This document shows, piece by piece, positions 53,596 to 62,842 of a DNA stretch of 64,000 nucleotides. The stretch is from the NCBI GenBank assembly GCA_019359235.1, contig JAHHHT010000023.1, positions 1-64,000 on the forward strand. Reading direction: 5' to 3'. The stretch is from Oscillatoria princeps RMCB-10. GTDB taxonomy: Bacteria; Cyanobacteriota; Cyanobacteriia; Cyanobacteriales; Oscillatoriaceae. Each line of letters starts with the position of its first letter. Position 1 is the stretch's first letter. The notes beneath the pieces were generated by a model, which was not told the origin of the DNA, did not search any database, and worked only from the letters and a program-made list of their open reading frames with translations. The translations under genes were made by a program, and so were the position numbers.

Positions 53596-56310
53596 TTACA
53601 GCCAATTTCCCACCAGCACAAAAGCTGACCAGAAATAGGGGTGAGAGAACTGGCTATCCCGCAAAACAGCCAGTTGGGCGCGGCGGAGGGCTTCCGACTT
53701 CCCCACATTTCCTTTAACTAACTCCTCATAGAATCGAGTCATCAGCAAAGAAGTGGCTTCATCGCTGACATACCACAGAGATGCCAGGGTGCTTCGCGCC
53801 CCCGCCCGCACCGCCACCCCCGCCAGCCCCAAAGCCGCCCGCTTATCTCCTGCAGCAGTTTTGCAAGCGCTGAGGACGAGCAATTCAATAGAGCGATTCT
53901 TTCCTCTATCGGAACGCAGCAGCTCGTCTAGGTCGCTGGCGTTAATCCGCCCGTCCCAGGTGAGAATAAATGTATTTTTGGCTTCCGAACTGAATTCGCC
54001 GTGAGTGGCTAAGTGAACCACCGGGAAAGACGATCCGTTGACTGTCGCCTGGAAGTTCGATTTGGTGAAGGACTGATTCAGCAGCACCTCAGTGGGAGCC
54101 TCAGCTTTGATGCGCTGCAATTCCAATTCTACATTAGGAAGTGCCGAAAACCCCTGAACGGCTTCAGTCAAACCGGCAGAGAGAATCTTGAACTCCTGTC
54201 GCGCCAGAGGTTTGGGATCTAGCAGTTGCAAACCGGGGGCGATGGCGACGCTGTACTTTTCGGCGAGATACTGCTTGCCATCATAAAGGGAAGCGAGCGG
54301 GAGATTTCTCAGAGAGCCGTCTAGCACAAACACCAGGGTTTGCACCCCACTGGCTGCCAAATCGGCTTCGACTGGGCGGATTAACCAGTCGTACACTTTT
54401 TGCGAAGGTTCCAAAAAGCGCTGGATGGCAAATCGCAGCCGGGGAATTGTGACAGCCTCCCGCATATTGCCGATCGCCGCTTCGACTTCCTCCTGGGGTA
54501 AAGGGATGCTGTGGTGGCGCAGGGGTTTCTCGCGAAGTGCCACAATCACTTCCAGGCGATCTTTGAGAATAATCGTATAGAAAACCGCCGCAGTCGGGTC
54601 AATTTGGTCGATTTGAGCCGGCTTGCTATCCAAACAGGCATCCCGAAAGAAGTTGTCTAGCTCAGCCAGCTGCAGCGATTCAATAACTCTCCTAGCTCGC
54701 ACCAGGTCGAATTGAGTTATATTTGTTCCCGGTTGCAGCAACAGCCCCACTAGCTCCCGGTAAACGGGTTCGACATTCTCTCGAAAGGAAAACTGCACAT
54801 CTGAGCTAATCGCAACTAAATCGCTGCGCAGAGACTGGAGGGTGCTGACTGCGGAATTATAGCTAGCGATGGCTGCTTGTCGCTGTCCTTGAACTTTGAG
54901 AATCCTTCCCAGCTGCCACTGCCACTGATACGCAATATCCGCCGCACTGATCGCTTGCGCCAAAAGTAGGGCTTTCTCAGTCAATTCTCTGGCATCTCCC
55001 CACTGCTGGTTTTGTTCGTACAGCCCCCCCAAATTCCCCAAAGCGTAAGATTCAGCCCTTTTATCTCCTGTGCTGCGAGCCTGCTGGACTGCAGTGGCTA
55101 GCAGCTGCGATATCTCCTGCTTCCAGTCGGAAGTCTGAAAATTTTTAGCGCTGAGATTTCCGGCTTGATACTTCAGCAAGCTGCTCGCCAGATTAATGCG
55201 GGCGTAAACGGCGCTCTGGCTGGGGGGAAAATTACTAAGGCTCGACTGTATTTGCGGCACTAATAGTTGAGCCTGTGACCATTTCTTCTCGCTAACCAAG
55301 AGGCTCAGCAGGTTCAGTTGCGCCTCAATCTTCGTATTGAGTGAAGGAGATTCCTTTATGGATCGCTGATAGAAATCCAGGGCGGCTTGGGGGTTCTGCT
55401 GCGCTCTAGCTGTGTTTCCCGAGCTGAGGAGCGTGGCGGCTATCGCTTGACGCGCCTGCAATTTTTCAGCAATTGCCAAACTTTGCTGCAAAACTTCCTG
55501 AGACTGATTCAAGTCACCCACGACGCGCAGCGCGTCACCCAAGCTTTGCAGTGCGCCGGCTTTCAGGAGAGAATCCGGTTCATCCTGGAGGGTGTTTTTA
55601 ATTTCTTTCAAGGTTTTGACAGCCTGAGTGTACAGCGCCAAGGCTTGCAGGGCTTGAGCCTGGTTGAGCCGGCTTCTTGTGACGCCGGTCGTGTCGCCGA
55701 TTTCTCTGTAGGTTGCGCCGGCTTGTTTCCAGGTGTCTAGGGCTTCTTCCGGCTGACCGAGAGACAGTTGCAACTGCCCCTGGCTTTCTAAGGTTAGGGC
55801 TAAAAGTCTCGTGCGCTGCCGGCTCGATCCGGATTTTTGCAGGAGGTTAAAACTGTCTGCAATCGCCTGCTTTGCCTCAGACCACTGTCCGGTTTTTTGG
55901 TAAACTAAAGACAGATTCCTCAACGCCATCGCCTGACGGAGTTCATCCCCTTTGGCGGCGCTATCTGCTGCTATCTGCTGCAGCAGCCGCCGAGCTTCTG
56001 CATACCGTCCGGCTTCATAGAGTTGCTGCGCCTGTTGCTCTAGTGCCTTCGATTCTACTAGATTTTGAATGGGGGAGTTGGTAGTGTTGGGCTGCCGGTC
56101 GGAATTGACAGCCACCTGAAGCGCTGAGAAATTAGACTTGAAAGCCCCGCCATACTTCTGGAGTAAACCGGCCTTATCGAGGATCGGCAAACCCTGGAAT
56201 CGATCGGGATAGTCTGTTTCGGTCTTGTCAGGGCTTGACAGCACTTGGCCGTCGCCCAGCAAGCCGGTGAAAATCCCCAAATAGATAATTAAAACCCGCC
56301 AACTTTTCAT
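53596..56310 (-). CDS. Exported CHAT-domain protease with TPR repeats
   Basis: A 904-aa protein. The signal peptide is MKSWRVLIIYLGIFTGLLGD. About 12 TPR-like helical pairs run from residue 100 to 530 (EQQAQQLYEAGRYAEARRLL, ALRNLSLVYQKTGQWSEAKQ and similar). The CHAT (caspase HetF-associated with TPRs) domain fills the last 300 residues: TLVFVLDGSLRNLPLASLYD, the His770 region VVHLATHGEF, and Cys816 in LVLSACKTAAG. Both catalytic residues are present. ATG 56310 with GGGAG upstream is used; the frame before it is a GACAGGCG repeat. It is last in the DUF928-CHASE2-MBL-cNMP order on this strand, so it is probably the effector of that cluster. Confidence 0.93.
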   Translation of the reverse strand: MKSWRVLIIYLGIFTGLLGDGQVLSSPDKTETDYPDRFQGLPILDKAGLLQKYGGAFKSNFSALQVAVNSDRQPNTTNSPIQNLVESKALEQQAQQLYEAGRYAEARRLLQQIAADSAAKGDELRQAMALRNLSLVYQKTGQWSEAKQAIADSFNLLQKSGSSRQRTRLLALTLESQGQLQLSLGQPEEALDTWKQAGATYREIGDTTGVTRSRLNQAQALQALALYTQAVKTLKEIKNTLQDEPDSLLKAGALQSLGDALRVVGDLNQSQEVLQQSLAIAEKLQARQAIAATLLSSGNTARAQQNPQAALDFYQRSIKESPSLNTKIEAQLNLLSLLVSEKKWSQAQLLVPQIQSSLSNFPPSQSAVYARINLASSLLKYQAGNLSAKNFQTSDWKQEISQLLATAVQQARSTGDKRAESYALGNLGGLYEQNQQWGDARELTEKALLLAQAISAADIAYQWQWQLGRILKVQGQRQAAIASYNSAVSTLQSLRSDLVAISSDVQFSFRENVEPVYRELVGLLLQPGTNITQFDLVRARRVIESLQLAELDNFFRDACLDSKPAQIDQIDPTAAVFYTIILKDRLEVIVALREKPLRHHSIPLPQEEVEAAIGNMREAVTIPRLRFAIQRFLEPSQKVYDWLIRPVEADLAASGVQTLVFVLDGSLRNLPLASLYDGKQYLAEKYSVAIAPGLQLLDPKPLARQEFKILSAGLTEAVQGFSALPNVELELQRIKAEAPTEVLLNQSFTKSNFQATVNGSSFPVVHLATHGEFSSEAKNTFILTWDGRINASDLDELLRSDRGKNRSIELLVLSACKTAAGDKRAALGLAGVAVRAGARSTLASLWYVSDEATSLLMTRFYEELVKGNVGKSEALRRAQLAVLRDSQFSHPYFWSAFVLVGNWL

Positions 56311-56390
56311 GCGTTTCTCCCTTTTCCTCTCCTGATTCCAGACGTAGGACAGGCGTCTCGCCTGTCCCCCCGCCTGTCCCCCTGACCGGC

Positions 56391-57095
56391 TCATGTCGGA
56401 TTTGATTTGCGCCGCTGTTTGGCTAGCTGGAGCATTTTATCGAAAGCTTCATTGTTAACAATCTCGTCCACCTGTCGCTTCCGCTTCTCTTCGTCAATCT
56501 CGATGCGGAGTTGAACAACCTCTTTGCGCAGAGTTTCCTCCCGTTCTTGCACAGCTTTCACCATCTGTCCGATGGAGCCCGCCACAGCAGCCAGCGCCCG
56601 ATCTCCTTTAGGATCTACTTCCTCGATCGCCTTGATGACTTGGTTGTATTGCCCATCAATAATCATCCGCGCCCAGTGTCCCAGGCGCTCGATGTATTCG
56701 GTCATGTGGCGAGCCCGTCCGCTCAGGAGTTGGATAATGCAGTTGGTCAAGATGGGGGAGTTGTGGATTCGCTGCAGGAAGTCATCCCGGTTGAGCCGCA
56801 GCAGGCTGCTGGAACCTACAGAACAGGCGCTAGCAGAGCGGGGTTGAGCGTCCACCAGAGCCAGCTCACCTAAAGTTTCACCGGCTGACAGGGTGTTGAG
56901 CGTGATTTCCTTTCCCTCCTGATCGAGGGTGAAAATCCGGATCTGCCCTGTTTGGATGAGGTAAAAAGCGTCGCCGATATCACCCCGATGGAAAAGCACC
57001 TGACCGTCTGATAGCTCCACCGTTTCCATCGCGCTCTCCATTAATTCTTTGTCTGAGAGCAGGAAATTTCGGATTAAGCTGATTGGGTCGTTCAT
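56391..57095 (-). CDS. Cyclic-nucleotide-binding domain protein without HTH
   Basis: A 234-aa protein. The CRP-type beta-roll (20-130) includes LFHRGDIGDAFYLIQTGQIR and the phosphate-binding cassette GELALVDAQPRSASA, with the Glu and Arg that hold cyclic nucleotide. A C-helix and a long charged coiled coil (EREETLRKEVVQLRIEIDEE) follow; there is no DNA-binding helix-turn-helix. It is therefore a cAMP/cGMP-responsive adaptor rather than a transcription factor. It sits between the MBL hydrolase and CHAT genes, next to a cyclase gene on the same strand; reception of that cyclase's product is a reasonable inference. Confidence 0.9.
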   Translation of the reverse strand: MNDPISLIRNFLLSDKELMESAMETVELSDGQVLFHRGDIGDAFYLIQTGQIRIFTLDQEGKEITLNTLSAGETLGELALVDAQPRSASACSVGSSSLLRLNRDDFLQRIHNSPILTNCIIQLLSGRARHMTEYIERLGHWARMIIDGQYNQVIKAIEEVDPKGDRALAAVAGSIGQMVKAVQEREETLRKEVVQLRIEIDEEKRKRQVDEIVNNEAFDKMLQLAKQRRKSNPT

Positions 57096-57182
57096 CTTTG
57101 TTGGCGGTTTTTTACGTTCTACTGCTGTAAATGCCTTGCCCCTTACGGCTCCTGTTTCCTGACAGAGTTGGGCCTGCCCTGT

Positions 57183-57989
57183 CTATGCTTGAACTGCTAG
57201 CTGCCGGTCTGAATTCAGGAGAGATTCTGACAGGTCAAAAGTCTGACCTCGCTTCACAAACCCGCAAAATCCATCTTTATTTGCATCAGGAAGCTGCCCT
57301 GGCTGGTAATGGTACAGCCACATTTTATTTCTGATTCTTTCGGGCAGGGTCAGCAATTTATGGTAGTGGGCGTGAATGCTGCTGGGAAATCGGGATGTTT
57401 CGCAATCCTGGAAAATAATATCGGCTTGCTCGTAGTATTTGCCGAGTTCATCTAAACACAGCTGCGTGTCCGTCGTTAACAGGACTTTAATCCCGCTGTC
57501 TTCAAAAAATAGCCCGTAAGCCGGCATAATAAAATATCCGTTATTTACGTGCACAACCCTCACCAGATTAAACTCTATTCCTTCCCAGCAAAAATGCCCG
57601 TTGCGGCCTATTGAGTGAACCTCAAAAAAAGTTTCTAAATCGGCGATATCCCCTTCAATAGACCTCATGCCGCCGGATAAAGTCCTGTCCCACAGCTCGC
57701 TGGCTAAATCTTTGCTCAGATAGAGATTTGGCCGGTTGCATCTCGGGTCAAATTTCGTACTGAACCCGATGTATTCCAGTCCCCCCGCATGGTCTGCATG
57801 CAAGTGACTGATGTAAATATCGGTGATGTCAAGATGGCCAAAGCCCGCCGCATGCAAAGAAAATCGGATATCCGAACCGCAATCAATCAAAAGTTTATTC
57901 CCTCGGTCGCTGACCAAGAGCATATTCGATTGAAAATTGTCCGCTCCTATCGTGAAAGCTGACCCCGAACCTAAAAAAATTAATTTCAT
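57183..57989 (-). CDS. Metallo-beta-lactamase-fold hydrolase (RNase Z-like)
   Basis: A 268-aa hydrolase: MKLIFLGSGSAF at the N-terminus, the zinc motif SHLHADH (His62, His64, Asp66, His67), and further metal ligands plausible in VVHVNNGYF and LTTDTQL and the C-terminal HAHYHKL. The short form and GSGSAF start fit the RNase Z/phosphodiesterase side of the fold, so cyclic-nucleotide or RNA cleavage are both possible. ATG 57989 starts the conserved sequence. It lies between the CHASE2 cyclase and the cNMP-binding gene on the same strand; removal of the second messenger would fit the context. Confidence 0.87.
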   Translation of the reverse strand: MKLIFLGSGSAFTIGADNFQSNMLLVSDRGNKLLIDCGSDIRFSLHAAGFGHLDITDIYISHLHADHAGGLEYIGFSTKFDPRCNRPNLYLSKDLASELWDRTLSGGMRSIEGDIADLETFFEVHSIGRNGHFCWEGIEFNLVRVVHVNNGYFIMPAYGLFFEDSGIKVLLTTDTQLCLDELGKYYEQADIIFQDCETSRFPSSIHAHYHKLLTLPERIRNKMWLYHYQPGQLPDANKDGFCGFVKRGQTFDLSESLLNSDRQLAVQA

Positions 57990-58167
57990 CGTTCTTGTCA
58001 GTTGTGAGTTGTCACTTGTGGATAGAGGTGAGCGAGCGTGTCCCATCCAATAGGGAGGGACAGGCGTAAGCGCAGCGGCGCGTAAGCGCGACGGCTGTCC
58101 TGCGCCGTCGCTCTATCCTGGGGACAGGCGAGACGCCTGTCCTACGCCGCCGCCACCGAGGCCAAAA

Positions 58168-60417
58168 CTAGCTTTTCGCCGCAAGCGATTTGTAGACAGC
58201 TTCCAGCCGAGCTTCTACAGCGGGCGGTTTGGCGGTGAAACGGATGTAAAAACTTCCGCTCTCCGCCGGCTTGTCCAGAACCTTGGCATACACATCTTCG
58301 CTGGCTTGTGCTGGGTCTTCGGCGTTTAACAAGTTGAGCTTGATATTGGTCAGCGGTGCCGGCACCTCCTCCCCACCCTTGTGAGAGAGAACCGCAGCTC
58401 CCTTGGCTGAAAGCTCAACTATGCTTCCCCCGAACATGGTATTGCCAACGTGTTTCCCATCCAGTCCCACATATTGTAGCGAGATTTTTTCTGCCAGGGG
58501 AAAAAACACCTCTTCTTCTTGAGGCAGAAACAAGTTGTGTTTCCCGCCGATCCCCCCAACATCATAGATGGCGATCGGCTCTTTAACCCCTTTTGGCTGC
58601 ACCTGCTTTTGCCCCCTGACTTCAACGATTGGCCCAGCTTCTTTTAAGGTCGGCTCTGAAATATAAATTTGGCCGCCTGTTGTGTAAGATTCGATACGGT
58701 AAGTCAGGTTCACCTGGCTGCCCACAATGCCGTACTTGGTGCGTTTCTCCGACCCGATATTCCCCACCACCACTTCGCCGGTGTTGATGCCGATGCCCAT
58801 TTCTAGAGGCGGCAAGCCCCACTGCTTCATTTGTTCGTTCACAGAAATGAGCGCCAGCTGCATGGCCACCCCGCAAGCCACCGCTCTTTCCGCGTCGTCT
58901 TCTCTGGGAATGGGGGCACCAAACAGCACCAAAATCCCATCGCCCATGAACTCATCAATGGTTCCCCGGTACTGGGTGATTACATCCGCCATCCGCTCCA
59001 GATAGAAGTTGAGGATTTTCACGACTTCTTCAGGGGGCAGTCTTTCGGATGTGGCGGTGAACCCTCTTAAATCCGAGGTGAATATGGTGATTTTCCGCCG
59101 CTCGCCGCCGAGTCTCAGCCCTTCCGGGTTTTCCAGCAAAGTGGCTACGATTTCGTCACTCAAGTAACGCCCGAAGGTTTTGCGAATATCGCCGGCGGTG
59201 CCGGCAATGTAGCGCGTGATGCCGACGACAGACCCGAATAGGGCCACTAAGGGCGGCACCACAGGTATCCACCAGCCCCACAAGAAAGCCGCGTAGGTGC
59301 CACCCACCAAAACGCCGCCGGCCAGAAAAGGAGCCGCCGTCCGAGGCAGTGAGAACTTGCTGACTCCACCTGTATATCGCAATGTCCAAGTCAGGGTGGC
59401 TCCCACTGAGCTCCACAGCAATACCCACAGCCACTCGGCAGGCTCCGACCAACTTTTGATAGGGGTGCGACCCTCTATCGCCGCGCTGAGGATCAGGCTG
59501 GCGAGATTGGCGTGCACTTCTACCCCAGCCATGCGCTCGGGCAGGCCCACCAGACTGCTGCTGTAAGGGGTGAAGAACAAATCCTGAAAGCTCTCGCCCA
59601 CGGCACCTATTAATACGATCCGGTCGCGCCCCCAGTCTGGCGGCACCCGGTCTTTGAGTATATCTGCCATCGAGACAGTCTGGAAATACCGGCTCGGTCC
59701 CCGGTAGTTCATTAATATCTGGAATCCATTGGCATCGGCTCGCACATAGCCGCCGTCATTGGCTTCAAATGGGACAAATACTGTCTTGCCCAACTGCCAA
59801 TTCTCCGTCCCCTCTACTTTTTCGGGCTTAATCCCAAGTTTTTCCAGATACAGCAACGCCAGATACAGCCCAAAGCTGTAAACCGTCTCCCCGTTGCGAT
59901 CCTTGACGTAAATCAAGCCGCGCCGCACTTTTTTATCGGCATCAAAGATCAGGTCATTGGCACCGACTTGATTTTTGGCCTTTAGCGCCGGCGGCGGGGC
60001 AATTGTCTCGCGCTCGCTATCCCCAACCACTTTCTGGATGCCAACCAGATTGGGAGTGGATTCAAATACCTTGACTAATTCCTTATGGCCTGGTTCTACC
60101 GGCTGGTCGCGATAGATGTCCAGACCAATGGCCAACGGCTGCCGGGCTTTCAGCTTCTCGATCAGCTCGGCGTAGACACCATCCGGGATAATCGCCTGTC
60201 CGAGCTCGCGCACGGAAGCTTCATCAATCCCGACGATCGCGATCCGGTCGTCCCGAGGCTCTAGGGGTCGCAGGCGCGTGTACTGGTCAAAAACCGCCCA
60301 CTCCCAAGACTGCAATAAACCGGCAAAGCGCAGCAGGATTACCAGTCCCGCAACCGCCGGAGCGGTCACCCACACGCCGCGCCACTGCCAAAGAGGCTGC
60401 TTTAAGGTTGCCCACAT
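58168..60417 (-). CDS. CHASE2-domain adenylate/guanylate cyclase
   Basis: A 749-aa membrane cyclase. One N-terminal helix (VWVTAPAVAGLVILLRFAGL), then extracytoplasmic CHASE2 (about 40-330: DDRIAIVGIDEASVRELG, IGLDIYRDQP, FFTPYSSSLVGLPERMAGVE), three helices (about 335-410), and the class III catalytic domain with metal Asp in FTSDLRGF (about 449) and MGDGILVLFG (about 493). The Lys and the following GSQVN (KRTKYGIVGSQVNLTYRIES) set substrate choice; ATP is more likely. The C-terminal 140 residues include a beta-rich stretch (GGSIVELSAKGAAVLSHKGG) that resembles PilZ, not proven. The start codon is within a 16-bp tandem duplication. CHASE2 senses an envelope or external signal. Confidence 0.93.
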   Translation of the reverse strand: MWATLKQPLWQWRGVWVTAPAVAGLVILLRFAGLLQSWEWAVFDQYTRLRPLEPRDDRIAIVGIDEASVRELGQAIIPDGVYAELIEKLKARQPLAIGLDIYRDQPVEPGHKELVKVFESTPNLVGIQKVVGDSERETIAPPPALKAKNQVGANDLIFDADKKVRRGLIYVKDRNGETVYSFGLYLALLYLEKLGIKPEKVEGTENWQLGKTVFVPFEANDGGYVRADANGFQILMNYRGPSRYFQTVSMADILKDRVPPDWGRDRIVLIGAVGESFQDLFFTPYSSSLVGLPERMAGVEVHANLASLILSAAIEGRTPIKSWSEPAEWLWVLLWSSVGATLTWTLRYTGGVSKFSLPRTAAPFLAGGVLVGGTYAAFLWGWWIPVVPPLVALFGSVVGITRYIAGTAGDIRKTFGRYLSDEIVATLLENPEGLRLGGERRKITIFTSDLRGFTATSERLPPEEVVKILNFYLERMADVITQYRGTIDEFMGDGILVLFGAPIPREDDAERAVACGVAMQLALISVNEQMKQWGLPPLEMGIGINTGEVVVGNIGSEKRTKYGIVGSQVNLTYRIESYTTGGQIYISEPTLKEAGPIVEVRGQKQVQPKGVKEPIAIYDVGGIGGKHNLFLPQEEEVFFPLAEKISLQYVGLDGKHVGNTMFGGSIVELSAKGAAVLSHKGGEEVPAPLTNIKLNLLNAEDPAQASEDVYAKVLDKPAESGSFYIRFTAKPPAVEARLEAVYKSLAAKS

Positions 60418-60435
60418 CAAAGGTTGCCCACATCA
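60404..60435. repeat. 16-bp perfect tandem duplication over a start codon
   Basis: AAGGTTGCCCACATCA occurs twice in direct tandem (60404-60419, 60420-60435). Each copy holds one ATG on the minus strand. The proximal one (60417) opens the CHASE2-cyclase; the distal one (60433) opens a different frame because 16 is not a multiple of three. Confidence 0.85.
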
Positions 60436-60472
60436 AATGACACCGACGGGGATGAATTAACCTGCAGTTCAT

Positions 60473-61216
60473 TCATCTCGGCAGCAACTCCGCCGCACTA
60501 ACACCAATGAAAGGTGCTTGGGCGATTGCCTCTAGCCCCACTGACTTGAGCAGCTGCTCCCATTCCGCTGGATCGGTATTGCGCAACTGAGCCACGAGCG
60601 CCAGCGTCTCGCTCCACACCTGGGCCCGGGCATATATTTTGGCCTGCTCCAAGGGGGGTGCGTTCTCCAGCTCGCTCTTCAGGTCGGCACTCAGTTCGGT
60701 GCGCTGGAGCAGTCCCCTGACAAAAATATCACCGCTTCTTTCTTGCGCATTGCAAACTATCGAGAAGCTCCAGGTATAGTCCTTGCCAGTTTTCAGCTCT
60801 GCGCTTTCCGGCATACTCACTTTCACCACTCCCGCCTCGCCCGTCAGTTTAACTGTTTCCAGATATACGTCTTTCCCTCGATCGTCTAGCACAGAAAATT
60901 CGGCTTCCTTGGCATTCGTTTTGGGAACGTACACAAACAGTGTTGGGTTGGCAGCCACCGTTGTCCCCACATTGTTGCTTGGCATCAGCGCCGTCAGCGG
61001 CGTTGCCCCCTGCTCCACACAGTTCTCCCCCCTCACACCTCCGCCGGCTGTTCGCGCCGGTGCCCCCCGATCTGCAGCCGGCGGGAATTCCAGACTGATT
61101 CTCCCGTCGCGGGGCGGTGCCGGCAGCTGCGGTGGCAAGCTAGCGAGACTTACAAGCGCCGGCGACAGCACGCCGGCAAGTATTCCCACAGACTGAAGAG
61201 ATTTTAGCCAAACCAT
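60473..61216 (-). CDS. DUF928 exported protein
   Basis: A 247-aa protein with a signal peptide (MVWLKSLQSVGILAGVLSPA). The mature part follows the cyanobacterial DUF928 pattern: PTLFVYVPKTNAKEAEFSVL, TVKLTGEAGVVKVSMPES, LKTGKDYTWSFSIVCN, VRGLLQRTELSADLKSELEN, then WSETLALVAQLRNTDPAEWE and LLKSVGLEAIA. DUF928 genes are characteristically next to CHAT-TPR and CHASE2 genes, as here; molecular function unknown. ATG 61216 with AAGGAG 11 bp upstream. First gene of the cluster. Confidence 0.9.
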   Translation of the reverse strand: MVWLKSLQSVGILAGVLSPALVSLASLPPQLPAPPRDGRISLEFPPAADRGAPARTAGGGVRGENCVEQGATPLTALMPSNNVGTTVAANPTLFVYVPKTNAKEAEFSVLDDRGKDVYLETVKLTGEAGVVKVSMPESAELKTGKDYTWSFSIVCNAQERSGDIFVRGLLQRTELSADLKSELENAPPLEQAKIYARAQVWSETLALVAQLRNTDPAEWEQLLKSVGLEAIAQAPFIGVSAAELLPR

Positions 61217-61733
61217 AATAGGTATATCTCCTTTGAGTCAATTACAGGCTACCTGCTGGGAACGCAACCCTTACACTGGGCAAGGGAGCGGGCAGCGCGG
61301 CTCAAGGCACTACCGCCTCTGCCGTTAGAGGTATAAGGCGTCACACTTCTAACTTACCTCAGATAGAAGCGTTCCCTGTCTTCAGTCTAGTCCAACTCTG
61401 CCTTGCCTGTAAATAGCTTCCCTCTCCTGTCCCCCAAAAAAATGTCTGCAAGTCTCACGGCAAAAGGAATATTGCCCTCATGTCTCAAGAGATATTTTAA
61501 CCGTGTTCCTTCAGATACCAATCCTAAAAAAATCCGTTATTATCCACCACACATCGCCCCCTCACAATCCCTTTTGAGAGGTGAAAAAATCGCTCAACTA
61601 CTTGCCAGCTCATGAACGTCTCGAACGTTAAGCTTTCTTAAGCTAACAAAATTATCATATATAATGATTATTTAATCAGATCATAAATGGCGACTTCTTG
61701 AAGTTAATTATTGAGAATACCCTTTGTTCCCCC
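61217..61733. other. Intergenic upstream of the DUF928 cluster
   Basis: No gene I can support. A plus-strand open frame at 61403-61615 lacks motifs and a ribosome-binding site. The region up to 61730 becomes AT-rich (TCATATATAATGATTATTTAATC near 61655-61677), a likely promoter-bearing spacer. Confidence 0.45.
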
Positions 61734-61935
61734 AGGAGGTCGGGTGCGAAACCGAGCGTCGAGTCCTCCGTAGAAGTGGGGGCAAGCCTGATCGGAACGC
61801 ACCCTGGCGGCTCCCCGAGTCGAAACAAGCTGGGAATATTGAAAATCTCCCCCCCACTGAATTTTTAAACAATCAGGAGGTGGGGTGCGAAACCGATCAG
61901 CGTTCCCTCCCTAGAAGTGGGCCTCACGAGCAAAA
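61734..61935. repeat. Paired 47-bp repeats with variable core
   Basis: 61734-61780 and 61875-61921 align without gaps: both begin AGGAGGT.GGGTGCGAAACCGA and end CCTCC.TAGAAGTGGG, but the nine central bases differ. Each is followed within 30 bp by ACGCACCC, complementary to the GGGTGCG near its start, so each forms a large hairpin. They look like members of the GGGTGCGTT palindrome family with an inserted loop. Confidence 0.65.
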
Positions 61936-61962
61936 CGCACCCGTGCAGCTGTTGCGGCTCGC

Positions 61963-62330
61963 ATCACCGGCGACGCAGGTAACGACACCATCACCGGCGG
62001 TACTGGCGACGACACCCAGGCCCGCAGCAGCGGAAATGACATCCTCCCGGGGGCAACGACCGTGACAGCCTCCTGGGAAACCAGGGGAGTGACTTGCTGT
62101 TCGCCCATGAGGGCGCTGACAGTCTCGATGGCGGTGAAGGCAATGATACGCTGTATGGCGGAAAGGACAGTGACGCCCTCACCGCCGGCCCGGGAGACGA
62201 TCTCCGAGCGCGGGGATTTGGGCAGCGACATCCTGACGGGCAACCAAGGCAGCGATGAATTTATCTTGACATCTGGCAAAGGAAGTGATACAGCACTAGC
62301 CAAATTGGTTAGGACATTAGACATTGAGGG
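61963..62330 (+). pseudogene. Degenerate RTX (haemolysin-type Ca-binding) repeat gene
   Basis: The plus strand, read in shifting frames, encodes ITGDAGNDTITGGTGDD, then SGNDIL, then DRDSLLGNQGSDLLFAHEGA, DSLDGGEGNDTLYGGKDSDA, and after another shift GDLGSDILTGNQGSDEFILT and SGKGSDTAL. These are GGxGxDxLx nonapeptide repeats of RTX surface or secreted proteins. At least two frame changes and the absence of the N-terminus make it a pseudogene fragment. The 3' end runs into GACAGGC repeats (62360-62420). Confidence 0.8.
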
Positions 62331-62598
62331 CCTTGCGAACGCAGTCCCTGCGGATATACCTCGCAGGACAGGCCGAAAAGCCTGTCCCTGTCCGCAGGAG
62401 CAAGGGAGATGCCCTGTCCTAAACTGACTGTCCGTTGCTCTAGCAATGGACAGTCAGTTTAAGACATGAGCAATGCTTGCCGGTGCCGTGTCCATTACTG
62501 AGCTGTCCATTGCTGTATAACCCCTCTCCCACTTTGGGAGAACCCTTCCCGCGCACGGAACAGTCTGATAATATCTGCGGAAAAACCTAACCCGACCG

Positions 62599-62842
62599 GC
62601 TGCATTGCCCAGTTGAGCCGCTGCATTGCTTAGTTGAGCCGCTGCATTGCCCAGTTGAGCCGCTGCATTGCCCAGTTGAGCCGCTGCATTGCCCAGTTGA
62701 GCCGCTGCATTGCTTAATTAAGCCGCTGCATTGCTTAATTGAGCCGCTGCATTGCTTAATTGAGCCGCTGCATTGCTTAATTGAGCCGCTGCATTGCCTA
62801 GTTGAGCCCGCTGCATTGCCTAGTTGAGCCCGCTGCATTGCC
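62599..62842. repeat. 21-bp minisatellite, 12 units
   Basis: Twelve tandem units of about CTGCATTGCCCAGTTGAGCCG (21 bp, the last two 22 bp). Variants are grouped: CCCAGTTG first, CTTAATTG in the middle, CCTAGTTG last, suggesting block duplication. The minus strand stays open for 96 codons with a seven-residue period (QCSGSIK, QCSGSTG), but no ribosome-binding site or flanking domain supports a protein. Confidence 0.85.

Noticed and set aside
61734-61935. Group II intron 5' end (GTGCGAAAC)
   Set aside because: Two short copies, no domain V hairpin and no reverse transcriptase nearby; the stem fits the local palindrome family better.
62599-62842. Possible CRISPR array
   Set aside because: The 21-bp units are directly joined, without unique spacers, and no cas genes are present. 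It is a minisatellite.
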